A stretch of DNA of 64,000 nucleotides from Neptuniibacter halophilus (GCF_030295765.1 NZ_AP027292.1:2728001-2792000), one strand, 5' to 3'; positions 42,702-52,138 are shown, counted from the stretch's first letter. A program made the numbers and translations. Notes: generated by a model from the letters alone, not told the origin.

Positions 42702-44762
42702 ATGGTTCAGCGGAGATATCTCACCCTCTGTGTAGCAGCGGCATCGCTCAGCACAGCATCGGTTTTTGTTCAGGCAGCCGGTGAAGAGATTCATCACAGC
42801 GATAAAGTCACCATTGTCGGTCAGGAATCAGAGGTGGCCCTGTCTCCGTTGGAGCAAGCCCCGAAGGTAAGCAAGCTGGGTGTACCGCTTGAAGAACTGC
42901 CCTATTCGGTAGCGATTATTGACCAGTCCTTTATGCAAGACACCGGGGCGAAAAATATTCAGGACGCCCTGCTGTATACCTCGGGTATCTATGCCGGTGC
43001 TTTCGGTATCGATACCCGAATCGATTCGGCGCAGGTACGTGGCGTATCTCCGCTGCAATATCTGGATGGCCTGCGTGCTCTCTATGGTTCCTACAATAAC
43101 GTGCGTCCCAGCGCTTATGCACTGGAACAGGTCGAGGTGCTGAAAGGGCCGTCATCGGTGCTCTATGGACAGGGTTCCGTGGGTGGCATTGTTAACTCCG
43201 TAACCAAACGTCCGCAGGCAGAAACCCAGGGCGAAATCTGGGCTCAGGCAGGTTCCTTCGGCCGTAAGCAACTGGCGGCAGACTGGACCGGCGCGCTGGA
43301 TGACGAGGGCCGCTTCCTCTTCCGTATGGTGGGTCTGGCACGTAAAAGCGGCACTCAGGTCGATCATGTGGATGATGATGAACTGCTGATCAACCCCTCT
43401 CTGACCTGGCTGATCAGTGATGCTACTAAGCTGACACTGATGGCGAACTATCAGAAGAACGAAGGTGGAATCACCGCGCAGTTCCTGCCGACTCAGGGCA
43501 CCCTGATCGAGGGGCCTAAGGGTTTTCTTGATCCTTCCACCTACATTGGTGAGCCGGGCTGGGATAAATACGATCGCGAACAGTCTGCGTTAACCGCTGA
43601 AATCGATCACCGTTTTAATGACCAGTGGAGCTTCTTTGCGGTGGCACGTTACGTGGATGCGGAAACCAGTACCCGCGAGCACTGGGCCAACATCGGTGTG
43701 GCGCCGGATGCGGATGGCAATATCGGCCGTACCTATTACGCGATTGAGAAAAGCACTCAGGGCCTGAACTGGGATGCACGCCTGAAAGGTGACCTGAACT
43801 GGGGGCCGACCCGGCATCAGTTGATCATCGGTGTGGATCAGCAGGATATCGAGATCGATGAATGGGGCCGCTTCAGCGGCGCAGGCACAACCATTAATGC
43901 GTATGACCCGGTTTACGGCAGTGAACCCACACTGGTTGGCAGCGGTACCGATAACCCTTCGGTTACGACCGAACAACTGGGGTTGTATGTAGCGGATCAT
44001 ATCAACTGGGGACCGGTTGTCCTGACCGCAGCGCTGCGACATGACAATGTTAAAACCACTCAGCAGGGCTCGCCCGCGGCAGAGTCCAGCGCGCTGACCG
44101 GTCAGGCCGGACTGATGTATCAGTTTGAATCCGGTTTCTCGCCGTATATCAGTTACTCTGAGTCGTTCCAGGCCAATACCGGCAGTGATGGCCTTGGCGG
44201 CATTCTTGAGCCGACTGAAGGTGAACAGGTGGAATACGGTATCAAATATCTGTCGGATGATGGCAATACCGCCGTAACGCTGGCGCAATTTGATATAGAG
44301 CAGCTCAACCGTGTAACCAACGGCCTCACGCCGGGTGGTCTGCAGCAGGTCGGTGCCACAATCGATGGCTGGGAGCTGGAAGTGCGCCGCAAATGGGGTC
44401 GCCTGAGCACGCTGGTTAACCTTTCGGGTATCAATGCCAAAGACGGCGATGGCGGTCCTCTGCCCTATGTTGCTGAGAAGCAGGCCTCCCTGTGGAGCAC
44501 CTACAACCTGAGCGACCACTGGCGGGTGGGTGTCGGTGTCCGTCGTGTTGGCTCCAATGTTGGTTGGGGCGGCGCGCCGGAAGTATCGGGTGTAACCCTG
44601 TATGACGCGATGGTTGGCTTCGAAACCGGCGATTGGGAATTCACCGCCGATGTGAAAAACCTGACCGATGAGACCTATGTTTCCTGGTGTCGTTCCAATG
44701 GCACGGACTGTGGTTTTGGCGAGAAGCTGAACGCGACTCTGAACGCCCGCTATAAGTTCTGA
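42702..44762 (+). CDS. TonB-dependent siderophore receptor
   Basis: A 686-residue outer-membrane receptor. The signal ends SVFVQAA, the plug domain includes LEELPYSVAIIDQSFMQDTG, DALLYTSGIYAG and the VLKGPSSVLYGQGSVGGIVN stretch of siderophore receptors, and the 22-strand barrel ends NARYKF. The short GVPLEELPYS plug entry is typical of FhuA/FpvA-like receptors without a signalling domain. It is Fur-controlled from the sites upstream and is followed by the PepSY protein. Confidence 0.94.
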   Translation: MVQRRYLTLCVAAASLSTASVFVQAAGEEIHHSDKVTIVGQESEVALSPLEQAPKVSKLGVPLEELPYSVAIIDQSFMQDTGAKNIQDALLYTSGIYAGAFGIDTRIDSAQVRGVSPLQYLDGLRALYGSYNNVRPSAYALEQVEVLKGPSSVLYGQGSVGGIVNSVTKRPQAETQGEIWAQAGSFGRKQLAADWTGALDDEGRFLFRMVGLARKSGTQVDHVDDDELLINPSLTWLISDATKLTLMANYQKNEGGITAQFLPTQGTLIEGPKGFLDPSTYIGEPGWDKYDREQSALTAEIDHRFNDQWSFFAVARYVDAETSTREHWANIGVAPDADGNIGRTYYAIEKSTQGLNWDARLKGDLNWGPTRHQLIIGVDQQDIEIDEWGRFSGAGTTINAYDPVYGSEPTLVGSGTDNPSVTTEQLGLYVADHINWGPVVLTAALRHDNVKTTQQGSPAAESSALTGQAGLMYQFESGFSPYISYSESFQANTGSDGLGGILEPTEGEQVEYGIKYLSDDGNTAVTLAQFDIEQLNRVTNGLTPGGLQQVGATIDGWELEVRRKWGRLSTLVNLSGINAKDGDGGPLPYVAEKQASLWSTYNLSDHWRVGVGVRRVGSNVGWGGAPEVSGVTLYDAMVGFETGDWEFTADVKNLTDETYVSWCRSNGTDCGFGEKLNATLNARYKF

Positions 44763-44835
44763 TCACGGGTCCACGCCCGGCCTCTGCCACCCCCTTCTGG
44801 CAGAGGCCGGGCTTATTTATTTCTGGAAAATTATT

Positions 44836-46551
44836 ATGACCACGGCCACTACCGATCCGCGTACTGCCAGTGTGGCAAAGAAAAAGAAACGCTATTCAAA
44901 GCAGTATCTGGCGTATCTGGTTCACAGTTTTGTGGGCCTGAAATTAACCCTGTTACTGACGGTCGTGCTGCTCACCGGAGCGCTGGCGGTATTTCAGCAG
45001 GAACTGGACTGGCTGATTCACCCTGAAATGCGTGCCGAAGTGCAGGAAGAACGTCTGAATGCGGGGGAGCTGCTGGACAGACTGCAGGCGGCGTACCCTG
45101 ACAACGGTATGTTTTTCTTCCGCAGCAGTGAAAACCACCCCTATCTCAACGCCTATGCCCGTTACATTGATGCAGACGGTGGTTATCGTCATGCCTGGAT
45201 AGACCCTTACTCCGGCGAAGTGAAAGGCGATACGGTGCTGCTTTCGCTGGGGCAGTTTCTTGGCTTTCTTCATGCCACGCTGTTTCTGCCTGCCATAGGC
45301 AACAGTCTGGTTAACGGGCTGGGATTGCTGGTGCTGATCTCCCTGATCAGCGGGCTGATTGCCGTACCTAAGTTCTGGCGTTACTTCTTTAAACTGCCCC
45401 GGTGCGGCAATCTGCGTGTTCTGCTGGCCGATCTGCACCGGCTGGTGGGTCTGTGGAGTCTCTGGCTGGTGCTGATCATCGGTGTTACGGGCAGTTGGTG
45501 GTTTTATGAAGATCCCTTTGTGAAATACTTTGGTGCACCGGAGCTGGTGGAACCGATGCCGCGTAAGCCATTGCTCAGCTACGAAGATCTGGAACAGTTT
45601 CAGAATGGTGTCACACCGCAGATGATCTCTGCGCAGGAGGCCGTACAACGGGTACTGTCCAGATACCCCGACTGGCAGGTGGATGTGATCAATCCGCCGG
45701 AGCATAACTCCGATCCCTATGAGGTGATCGCCAGTGGTGATAACTGGTTGCTGAGTGAGTGGCGCGGTAACCGGGTGATGGTACACCCGTTCAGCGGAGA
45801 GATTCTGGAGACTCATGCTGTGAACGATCTGAGTGCTATGCAGCGCACAGATCTGGCCATGCGTCCGCTGCACTACGGTACCTGGGCGGTGACCGGGGGG
45901 CCGGATCTGCTGGTGAAAACCCTCTACTTTATCGGTGGGCTGGGCATGACCTTTCTGGCGATGAGTGGCCTGCTGATCAGTTACAAGCGCACCCGCAAAG
46001 CGGCGCGTAAGGCAGCGGTTCGTTCCGGGTTGAGCCGTAAACTTCGCACGCTGGTGCAATGGGTTAAACCCTGGGGCGGCCCGATGGGGGTCTTCAAATA
46101 CCTGAACATTCTGGCTCTGGTCGGGATTATTATGGGCACCGGAATTGCGCTCTCCCTGAGCAGTGAAGGCACCAAAAACAGTGGCTTTATCTACAGCGAA
46201 AAGGCGATCGGCCCGTGGCGGGTGTCGATGAACGCGTTTGCCGGGCTGCTGGAAAAGAACATGTCACCGATCCGTCCGGGTGGTAAAACCAACCTCAATG
46301 TTCAGATCGATGCGCAAGCGCTGAAGGCGATTAAATTTCTCTATGTACGGGTGGGCAAGCCCCGGACTCTGAGGGCGCCGGGTACGTTAATTCACGGGCC
46401 CATCGGCGCCAAGCATGTGCACCTTCAGTTACCTAAACAGATCGATCAGCAGAGTCAGCTCTGGCTGACCGCTATCACCTGGCAGGGCGAGGCTTATCAG
46501 ACCGCCTGGAGCCTGCTGCCGGACGCAGAGGAGACCATCGATGCGCGTTAA
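44836..46551 (+). CDS. PepSY-associated transmembrane protein
   Basis: A 571-residue inner-membrane protein with about five helices. FVGLKLTLLLTVVLLTGALAVFQQELDWLIHPEM is the first PepSY-TM segment, then two periplasmic PepSY-like regions, HRLVGLWSLWLVLIIGVTGSWWFYEDPF and a TM near 375-395. Such proteins often sit next to TonB receptors and are proposed to reduce ferric siderophores (PiuB-like). Probably co-transcribed with the receptor. Confidence 0.85.
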   Translation: MTTATTDPRTASVAKKKKRYSKQYLAYLVHSFVGLKLTLLLTVVLLTGALAVFQQELDWLIHPEMRAEVQEERLNAGELLDRLQAAYPDNGMFFFRSSENHPYLNAYARYIDADGGYRHAWIDPYSGEVKGDTVLLSLGQFLGFLHATLFLPAIGNSLVNGLGLLVLISLISGLIAVPKFWRYFFKLPRCGNLRVLLADLHRLVGLWSLWLVLIIGVTGSWWFYEDPFVKYFGAPELVEPMPRKPLLSYEDLEQFQNGVTPQMISAQEAVQRVLSRYPDWQVDVINPPEHNSDPYEVIASGDNWLLSEWRGNRVMVHPFSGEILETHAVNDLSAMQRTDLAMRPLHYGTWAVTGGPDLLVKTLYFIGGLGMTFLAMSGLLISYKRTRKAARKAAVRSGLSRKLRTLVQWVKPWGGPMGVFKYLNILALVGIIMGTGIALSLSSEGTKNSGFIYSEKAIGPWRVSMNAFAGLLEKNMSPIRPGGKTNLNVQIDAQALKAIKFLYVRVGKPRTLRAPGTLIHGPIGAKHVHLQLPKQIDQQSQLWLTAITWQGEAYQTAWSLLPDAEETIDAR

Positions 46552-46846
46552 TGTAGTTGTTGCTTTACTGTTTGGTTTTTGCGCCAGCCATGCCAGTGCT
46601 CATAGCTTGTTTATGGAGTGCCGGGAAGCGGATACCGATATTCACTGTCAGGCGGGTTTTTCTGATGGCAGTTCCGCTAAAGATCTGCCCTTTGAGGTGA
46701 TCTCATATGCGGATCAGCTACTCACAAGTGGCGAGGCGAAGGCTGAAGGGTTCAGTTTTCCGCTGCCGCAAACCGACTATTTCATTTTGCTCGATGCAGG
46801 GCCGGGTCATGTGGTCGAGGTGGATATGGGTGAGGTGAGCCGCTAA
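46541..46846 (+). CDS. small periplasmic protein linked to the PepSY gene
   Basis: A 101-residue protein. The signal peptide (VVALLFGFCASHASA) is followed by HSLFMECREADTDIHCQAGFSDGSSAKDLPFEVISYADQLL; the two Cys may pair. It overlaps the PepSY gene by 11 bases, so it is translated with it. No family recognised; a role in iron uptake is inferred from position. Confidence 0.75.
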   Translation: MRVNVVVALLFGFCASHASAHSLFMECREADTDIHCQAGFSDGSSAKDLPFEVISYADQLLTSGEAKAEGFSFPLPQTDYFILLDAGPGHVVEVDMGEVSR

Positions 46847-46876
46847 AAAAAAGACCGCAGACAACTGTCTGCGGTT
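46845..46876 (-). terminator. terminator of nirBD
   Basis: On the minus strand CCGCAGAC/GTCTGCGG is followed by TTTTTTTT, so it ends nirBD transcription. The stem may also serve the convergent PepSY operon. The stretch 46877-46981 shows nothing recognisable. Confidence 0.88.
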
Positions 46877-46981
46877 AAAAATCCCGATCTCAATTTCGGG
46901 GGAAAAACTGCAAGAACTATGGGTATAGGATTCCTGCAGCCGACATCACTCTTCCCTGAGCCTATGCACAGTCAAACAGGT

Positions 46982-47329
46982 TCAGGCCTGAAGAATTTCT
47001 ACCTGCTCGCCGTTGAGGCGTACCGGCCAGACCGGAACCCGGGTTTCCGGATCTTCCAGACACTGGCCGGAACTCAGCGAGAAGTGTTGTTTGTAGAGAG
47101 GGGAGGCGACCATAATTTCGCCACCCAGATCACCGATCAGGCCTCGGGCCAGCACGTTGGCCCCACTGAACGGGTCCTGATTACCGATGGCGTAAACCTC
47201 CTCCTGGTAACCGGGGATGTAAAACAGAGCGACCTGCTGCCCTTCATAGAGAGCGGCCACTCCCGAATGCTGTACCAGATCGGTTTTATTGCAGAGACGG
47301 GTCCAGTTGGCGTTAGGATTTGCAGTCAT
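46982..47329 (-). CDS. nirD: nitrite reductase (NADH) small subunit
   Basis: A 115-residue Rieske-like subunit of assimilatory nitrite reductase. WTRLCNKTDLVQHSGVAALYEGQQVALFYIP and DPFSGANVLARGLIGDLGGEIMVASPLYKQHFSL are the NirD pattern. The Rieske Cys/His ligands are not present, as is usual for the small NirD form. It follows nirB with a 27-base gap. Confidence 0.94.
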   Translation of the reverse strand: MTANPNANWTRLCNKTDLVQHSGVAALYEGQQVALFYIPGYQEEVYAIGNQDPFSGANVLARGLIGDLGGEIMVASPLYKQHFSLSSGQCLEDPETRVPVWPVRLNGEQVEILQA

Positions 47330-47356
47330 TTTCGTTCTCCTTGCTCTGAGTCTGGG

Positions 47357-50300
47357 TTAAACCGGGCGGATCTGATCACGCTCGATAATATGCACAATCT
47401 GAGGATCCGCCTGCTCTTCGCTGTTAACGAAGGTACGGAACCGCTTCAGTTTCTCTTCATCCTCAAGCGTGCTCTTCCATTCACACTGGTAGGTGGAGAT
47501 AACGTGTGCCATCTGTGATTCCAGTTCGGCACCGATTTCCAGTTTGTCGTCGATAACAACCGACTTCAGGTACTCCAGACCCCCTTCCAGATTCTCCATC
47601 CAGACCGAGGTGCGCTGCAGTCGGTCGCCGGTTTTGACGTAGAACATCAGTACCCGGTCGATGTAACGGATCAGGGTTTCATCATCCAGATCGGTGGCAA
47701 ACAGGTCGGCGTGGCGCGGTTTCATACCGCCGTTACCGCAAACGTAGAGGTTCCAGCCGTTCTCGGTGGCAATAACGCCGATATCCTTACTCTGGGCTTC
47801 GGCACACTCACGGGTACAGCCAGAAACCGCAAACTTGATCTTGTGTGGTGAGCGCAGTCCCTTGTAGCGGTTCTCCAGCCTGATCGCCATGCCTGCGCTG
47901 TCGTTCACCCCATAGCGGCACCAGGTGCTGCCAACACAAGACTTCACGGTACGCAGGGATTTGCCGTAGGCGTGGCCAGTTTCAAAGCCGGCATCGACCA
48001 GTTCCTTCCAGATCAGTGGCAGCTCATGCAGTTGAGCACCAAACAGATCGACGCGCTGACCACCGGTGATCTTGGTATAGAGGTTATATTTTTTCGCCAC
48101 CTGACCGAGCACGATCAGTTTATCCGGGGTGATTTCACCGCCAGCCACGCGGGGAACGATGGAGTAGGTACCGTTCTTCTGCATGTTGGCCATAAAGGTA
48201 TCGTTGGTGTCCTGCAGGCTGACCAGCGGTTCCTCCATAATGTGATCGTTCCAGCAGGAAGCGAGAATGGAGCCCGCAGTCGGTTTACAGATCTCACAGC
48301 CGAGGCCTTTGCCGTGTTTCTCCAGCAGCTCGCTGAAGCTGCGAATGCCTTCAACCCGGATGATGTGATACAGCTCTTCGCGGGTGTAGGCAAAGTGTTC
48401 GCAGAGGTCGGTATTGACTTCCATACCGCGTTTGCCCAGTTCATGGTCGACCAGATTTTTCAGCATTGCCGCACAACCACCGCAGCCGCTGGCCGCTTTA
48501 GTTGCATCTTTGACATCGGCCACGGAGGTGGCGCCCTCGTCAATGGAGCAGCAGATCTGACCTTTGGTGACATTCAGGCAGGAGCAGATTGTCGCTTCGT
48601 CCGGCAGGGCATCAGGGCCAAGGGTTGGCGCGGCAGCACCATCCAGAGAGGGCAGGATCAGGCTCTGCGGTTTCTCAGGCAGATCGATACCGTTCAGCGC
48701 GTACTGCAGCAGGGTATCGTATTTGCTGTTATCGCCGACCAGTACAGCGCCCAGCAGTTTTTTCCGGTCTTCAGAGACCACAATACGGTAGTAGACCTGA
48801 CTGTCTTCATCCAGATAACGGTAGCTGACACTGCCCGGAGTTTTGCCGTGGGCATCACCGATGGAGCCCACATCAACGCCCAGCAGTTTCAGTTTGGTAC
48901 TCATATCGGCACCGGTAAATGCGGCGTCTTCGCCGGCGATGGCGGCTACAGCCGTTTTCGCCATGGTGTAGCCGGGAGCGACCAGACCGAAAATCTGGTT
49001 GTTCCACAGCGCACATTCACCAATGGCATAAATATCGGCATCGGAAGTCTGACACTGATCATTCACCAGAATCCCGCCGCGCTCGCCCAGTGACAGATCA
49101 CTGCTGCGTGCCAGCGTATCCTGTGGCCGGATACCGGCAGAGAACAGGATCAGGTCGGTTTCCAGATAACTGCCATCACTGAAGTTCATGCGGTAGGTGT
49201 GTTCTTCACCGGCAACGATTTCGTTGGTGGCTTTCTCGCAGTGCACCTCAACATCCAGATCTTCGATCTTACGTTTCAGCAGCGCGCCGCCATCTTCATC
49301 CAACTGAACCGGCATCAGGCGCGGAGCAAACTCCACGACATGGGCTTTCAGGCCCAGAGATTTCAGAGCATTGGCAGCTTCAAGGCCGAGCAGGCCGCCA
49401 CCGACTACCACACCCACGCTGGCATTTTGTGCACAGGCCTGAATCTTATCCAGATCTTCAAGGGTGCGATAAACAAAGCAGGCCTCACCATCATTACCCG
49501 GAATTGGGGGCACAAACGGGTAGGAACCGGTGGCAAGAACGAGGGTATCGTAGGGGTATGCTGCCTCGGCGGTAATGACCTGCTTTGCATCGCGATCGAT
49601 CTGCGTAGCACCTTCACTGAGGTGAAGCTGCACGCCATGTTGTTCATACAGATTATCTTCGACCAGACAGAGATCTTCGTAGCTGGAGCCACTGAAGTAC
49701 TCGGAGAGATGAACCCGGTCATAAGCGGCACGGGACTCTTCTGCCAGAATATGGATCTCGTAATCAGCCGCAACCGGGCTGTTTACAAAATTTTCGACAA
49801 AGTGGTGTCCGACCATGCCGTTACCGACCACCACCAACTGACGTTTACCTGAATTCGTAGCCATAGACTCTGTACCCATATTGTTTGTCTGAGTGTCCTG
49901 AGCGCACAGCGGGCTGCCGAACAGCAACTGCTGTCTGCAGGCACTCAGATCGTTGTTGTGTTTGAGTTGATCGAAATACCACTGGCCTTCGCGGACATCG
50001 CCGTAGAGGACTGCGCCCACAAGGCGGTTATCCTTCAGCCACAGTTTGCGGTATTCACGTTGCTGGATATCGCGGTAGACCAGAGTTTCCAGCCCCTCCG
50101 CGTCTTCCAGTGTTCCGCAGGAGAACAGTTCGACGCCGCTGATCTTGAGCTGTGTCGCAACGGCCTGCTCCTGATACTGTTGTTCTTCGCCGAGCAGGGT
50201 AGCGGCGAGGACTTCGGCCTGCTGCCAGATCGGCGCAACCAGACCGTAGGTGTAATTCTGAAACTGGCAGCACTCGCCCAGCGCAAAGATAGCCGGGTCA

Positions 50301-51100
50301 CTGCTGCGCATCTGCTCATCAACCAAAATGCCGCGATCGGTATTCAGGCCTGCATCCAGGCCGAGGAATTTGTTCGGGGTGATGCCGATCGCAGTGACTA
50401 CCAGATCCGCCGGGATCACCTCGCCGTTGCGCAACTGGACCGATTCCACACGCTGCTCACCGTTGATGCAGGCAGTATCTGCATTCAGGCGGAAACGCAG
50501 ACCGCGCGCCTGCAAAGTTTGTAGCAAGAGTTCAGCGGCGTTGGCATCGAGCTGTTTATTCAGCAGATACTCTGCACGGTGCAGCAGGGTCACATCCATA
50601 CCCAGGCGGCGCAGGCCCTCAGCGGCCTCCAGCCCGAGGAAACCACCACCAATCACCACCGCATGCTGTTTTTCCCCCGCCAGTGTCTGCATTGCCTGAA
50701 CATCGTAGAGGGTGCGGAAATTCATCACGCCCTCCAGCTCGGCCCCGCTGATGGGAACCGGAGTCGGGTAAGACCCGGTGGCGATAACGAGCTGGTCATA
50801 ATCGACAATGCGTTTCTGACTGCTGATCACCTGTTTTTTTTCAGGGTCGATCTGGATCACCTGATCTTCAGCGTGCAGGGTAATCCCCTGTGCTGCATAC
50901 CAGTCCAGAGGGAGTGTCAGCACGCTGTCGTATGCCAGCTCTTTACCCAGCAGCGGGGAAAGTAGTACCCGGTTATAACTACCGCCGGGTTCCTCGCCAA
51001 AAACGGTGATCTCAAAGCGACCCGCAGCCTGCTCACTGAGCAACTGCAGCAGGCGGCCTGTGGCCATACCGTTTCCTATGATTACCAGACGCTGTTTCAT
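47357..51100 (-). CDS. nirB: fused FAD oxidoreductase - nitrite reductase large subunit
   Basis: A 1,247-residue protein in one open frame. Residues 1-400 form a pyridine-nucleotide FAD oxidoreductase (MKQRLVIIGNGMATGRLL, VVIGGGFLGLEAAEGLRRLG) like the electron-transfer subunit of assimilatory nitrate reductase. From about 413 a complete NirB follows: a second FAD/NAD module (MATNSGKRQLVVVGNGMVGH), a BFD [2Fe-2S] cluster region near 838-880 (CSCLNVTKGQICC and GCGGC) and the siroheme/4Fe-4S region near 1050-1100 (CVGSTWCRYGV, SGCTRECAEAQSKD). NirB alone is about 850 residues. No stop separates the parts. The ATG at 51100 lies just past the leader terminator, so a start further upstream is excluded. 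Confidence 0.88.
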   Translation of the reverse strand: MKQRLVIIGNGMATGRLLQLLSEQAAGRFEITVFGEEPGGSYNRVLLSPLLGKELAYDSVLTLPLDWYAAQGITLHAEDQVIQIDPEKKQVISSQKRIVDYDQLVIATGSYPTPVPISGAELEGVMNFRTLYDVQAMQTLAGEKQHAVVIGGGFLGLEAAEGLRRLGMDVTLLHRAEYLLNKQLDANAAELLLQTLQARGLRFRLNADTACINGEQRVESVQLRNGEVIPADLVVTAIGITPNKFLGLDAGLNTDRGILVDEQMRSSDPAIFALGECCQFQNYTYGLVAPIWQQAEVLAATLLGEEQQYQEQAVATQLKISGVELFSCGTLEDAEGLETLVYRDIQQREYRKLWLKDNRLVGAVLYGDVREGQWYFDQLKHNNDLSACRQQLLFGSPLCAQDTQTNNMGTESMATNSGKRQLVVVGNGMVGHHFVENFVNSPVAADYEIHILAEESRAAYDRVHLSEYFSGSSYEDLCLVEDNLYEQHGVQLHLSEGATQIDRDAKQVITAEAAYPYDTLVLATGSYPFVPPIPGNDGEACFVYRTLEDLDKIQACAQNASVGVVVGGGLLGLEAANALKSLGLKAHVVEFAPRLMPVQLDEDGGALLKRKIEDLDVEVHCEKATNEIVAGEEHTYRMNFSDGSYLETDLILFSAGIRPQDTLARSSDLSLGERGGILVNDQCQTSDADIYAIGECALWNNQIFGLVAPGYTMAKTAVAAIAGEDAAFTGADMSTKLKLLGVDVGSIGDAHGKTPGSVSYRYLDEDSQVYYRIVVSEDRKKLLGAVLVGDNSKYDTLLQYALNGIDLPEKPQSLILPSLDGAAAPTLGPDALPDEATICSCLNVTKGQICCSIDEGATSVADVKDATKAASGCGGCAAMLKNLVDHELGKRGMEVNTDLCEHFAYTREELYHIIRVEGIRSFSELLEKHGKGLGCEICKPTAGSILASCWNDHIMEEPLVSLQDTNDTFMANMQKNGTYSIVPRVAGGEITPDKLIVLGQVAKKYNLYTKITGGQRVDLFGAQLHELPLIWKELVDAGFETGHAYGKSLRTVKSCVGSTWCRYGVNDSAGMAIRLENRYKGLRSPHKIKFAVSGCTRECAEAQSKDIGVIATENGWNLYVCGNGGMKPRHADLFATDLDDETLIRYIDRVLMFYVKTGDRLQRTSVWMENLEGGLEYLKSVVIDDKLEIGAELESQMAHVISTYQCEWKSTLEDEEKLKRFRTFVNSEEQADPQIVHIIERDQIRPV

Positions 51101-51117
51101 GCTGTTTCTGAATCCCA

Positions 51118-51217
51118 AAAAATAAAAAAGGCGTTCGCATCTGGCACTGTAAAAGTACCGATGCAGAACGCCTTTGTTCTCAGAGCTTGTTGTTGCCATC
51201 TGACAACGCTGTCAGAT
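51118..51217 (-). promoter_or_regulatory. nirBD leader: ANTAR-type hairpins and terminator
   Basis: On the minus strand, hairpin P1 is ATCTGAC-AGCGTT-GTCAGAT (51217-51198). Hairpin P2 is AGAAC-AAAGGC-GTTCT (51180-51165). Both loops have six bases with A1 and G4, the ANTAR recognition pattern. The 3' half of P2 is also the 5' arm of a terminator (51175-51118, AAAGGCGTTC paired with GAACGCCTTT, then a T-run). P2 and terminator exclude each other, as in NasR/NasT antitermination. Confidence 0.85.
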
Positions 51218-51231
51218 TTGCTGTAAATACA

Positions 51232-51248
51232 ATGCAGGCCCCGTGCCA
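51232..51248 (-). promoter_or_regulatory. sigma-54 promoter of nirBD
   Basis: On the minus strand TGGCACGGGGCCTGCA has GG and GC with exactly ten bases between them, the required -24/-12 spacing, and matches TGGCAC-N5-TTGCA at nearly every position. Transcription should begin about a dozen bases before hairpin P1. Confidence 0.85.
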
Positions 51249-51354
51249 CTCTTTGCGATTTTAATTAAATCAGTAGGTTAGAGAAATTCAGTGGCTTGCG
51301 AGTGCCGTTTAAGGGCGGTTTTCTGGCCTGATTTTGATGCATTGCAACAGAGGG

Positions 51355-51371
51355 TGAACCAGTTTGGTGCA
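51355..51371. promoter_or_regulatory. candidate NtrC site upstream of nirBD
   Basis: TGAACC-AGTTT-GGTGCA matches the NtrC dyad TGCACC-N5-GGTGCA with one mismatch and lies about 107 bases upstream of the -24 element, a normal enhancer distance. It falls in the upstream region of the divergent DUF2750 gene. Confidence 0.6.
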
Positions 51372-51467
51372 GGTTTTTGCGCTTCGAGCCGGCAATTATT
51401 CCGCCTAAACAGGGACTATTCAGGGTGTTTGCTTTATCCTTACGCTTTTACCGATACAGGTCCTGCC

Positions 51468-51866
51468 ATGTCTGGCTCAGAGCACTCTCCGGAATACTTA
51501 AAAATTCTGCAAGCGGATAACGAACAGCGCTATAGCTTCTTTATCAATGAAGCAGCCACTCAGCGCGAAATCTGGATTCTGACCGATCAATACGGTTGCG
51601 TCATGCTGAATACCGAAGATGAGGATTGCGTACCTGTATGGCCCGATCAGGCCACGGCAGAAGCCTGGGCAACCGATGAATGGTCTGAGTGTAAAGCGGA
51701 AGCGATCTCACTTGCTGTGTGGCATAACCGCTGGACCGCAGGTCTGGAAGAGGACGGTTTTGCGGTAGTCGTATTTCCTATCGAAGGTCAGGATGGTCTG
51801 GTGGTGTACCCTGAAGATCTGGATAAAGCCCTGACCAAACGCACCCGCAAACTGAACAGCAAATAG
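51468..51866 (+). CDS. DUF2750 family protein
   Basis: A 132-residue acidic cytoplasmic protein. RYSFFINEAATQREIWILTDQYG, VPVWPDQATAEAWATDEW, WHNRWTAGLEEDGFAVVVFP and VYPEDLDKAL match the DUF2750 pattern (imm-type small proteins of unknown function). ATG at 51468 is used; the frame is open from 51291 but that part overlaps the nirBD control region. It is divergent from nirBD and is followed by a DUF2986 gene. Confidence 0.82.
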   Translation: MSGSEHSPEYLKILQADNEQRYSFFINEAATQREIWILTDQYGCVMLNTEDEDCVPVWPDQATAEAWATDEWSECKAEAISLAVWHNRWTAGLEEDGFAVVVFPIEGQDGLVVYPEDLDKALTKRTRKLNSK

Positions 51867-51879
51867 GCCTTATCTCCCG

Positions 51880-52032
51880 ATGAATCGTAAGAAAAAGATC
51901 AAACAGATTCTGAGCAAGAAACTGAAAAAAGCCAAAGCGAAAGCCGCGCCGCCGAGCAATAAACCACGTTATATCGCCAAGGCTGACCGGGAGGAAAACA
52001 CACCCGATCCGGCAGGCTCTGAGCAAACATAA
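51880..52032 (+). CDS. DUF2986 small basic protein
   Basis: A 50-residue, very basic peptide, MNRKKKIKQILSKKLKKAKA then KPRYIAKADREENTPD. The MNRKKKI start and KPRYI(A/S)KADR motif are characteristic of DUF2986. Function unknown; the composition suggests RNA or ribosome binding, by inference. It starts 13 bases after the DUF2750 stop. Confidence 0.75.
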   Translation: MNRKKKIKQILSKKLKKAKAKAAPPSNKPRYIAKADREENTPDPAGSEQT

Positions 52033-52138
52033 AGTGACAGCGGGTTATTTCACTCAGACCCGGGTCAGTGACGGTAATGGCTGATATCTACGGTTATTTC
52101 TTGTGCACTCCGGGTTCCCTGACGATCTGTTTTGACCA

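Noticed and set aside
46919..47518. 199-residue plus-strand frame over nirD
   Set aside because: Antisense of nirD and the end of nirB.
47972..49093. 373-residue plus-strand frame inside nirB
   Set aside because: Antisense shadow of the iron-sulfur and flavin domains.
51101..51199. 33-residue extension of the nirB fusion upstream of 51100
   Set aside because: It would be translated through the leader terminator and has no resemblance to the oxidoreductase N-terminus.
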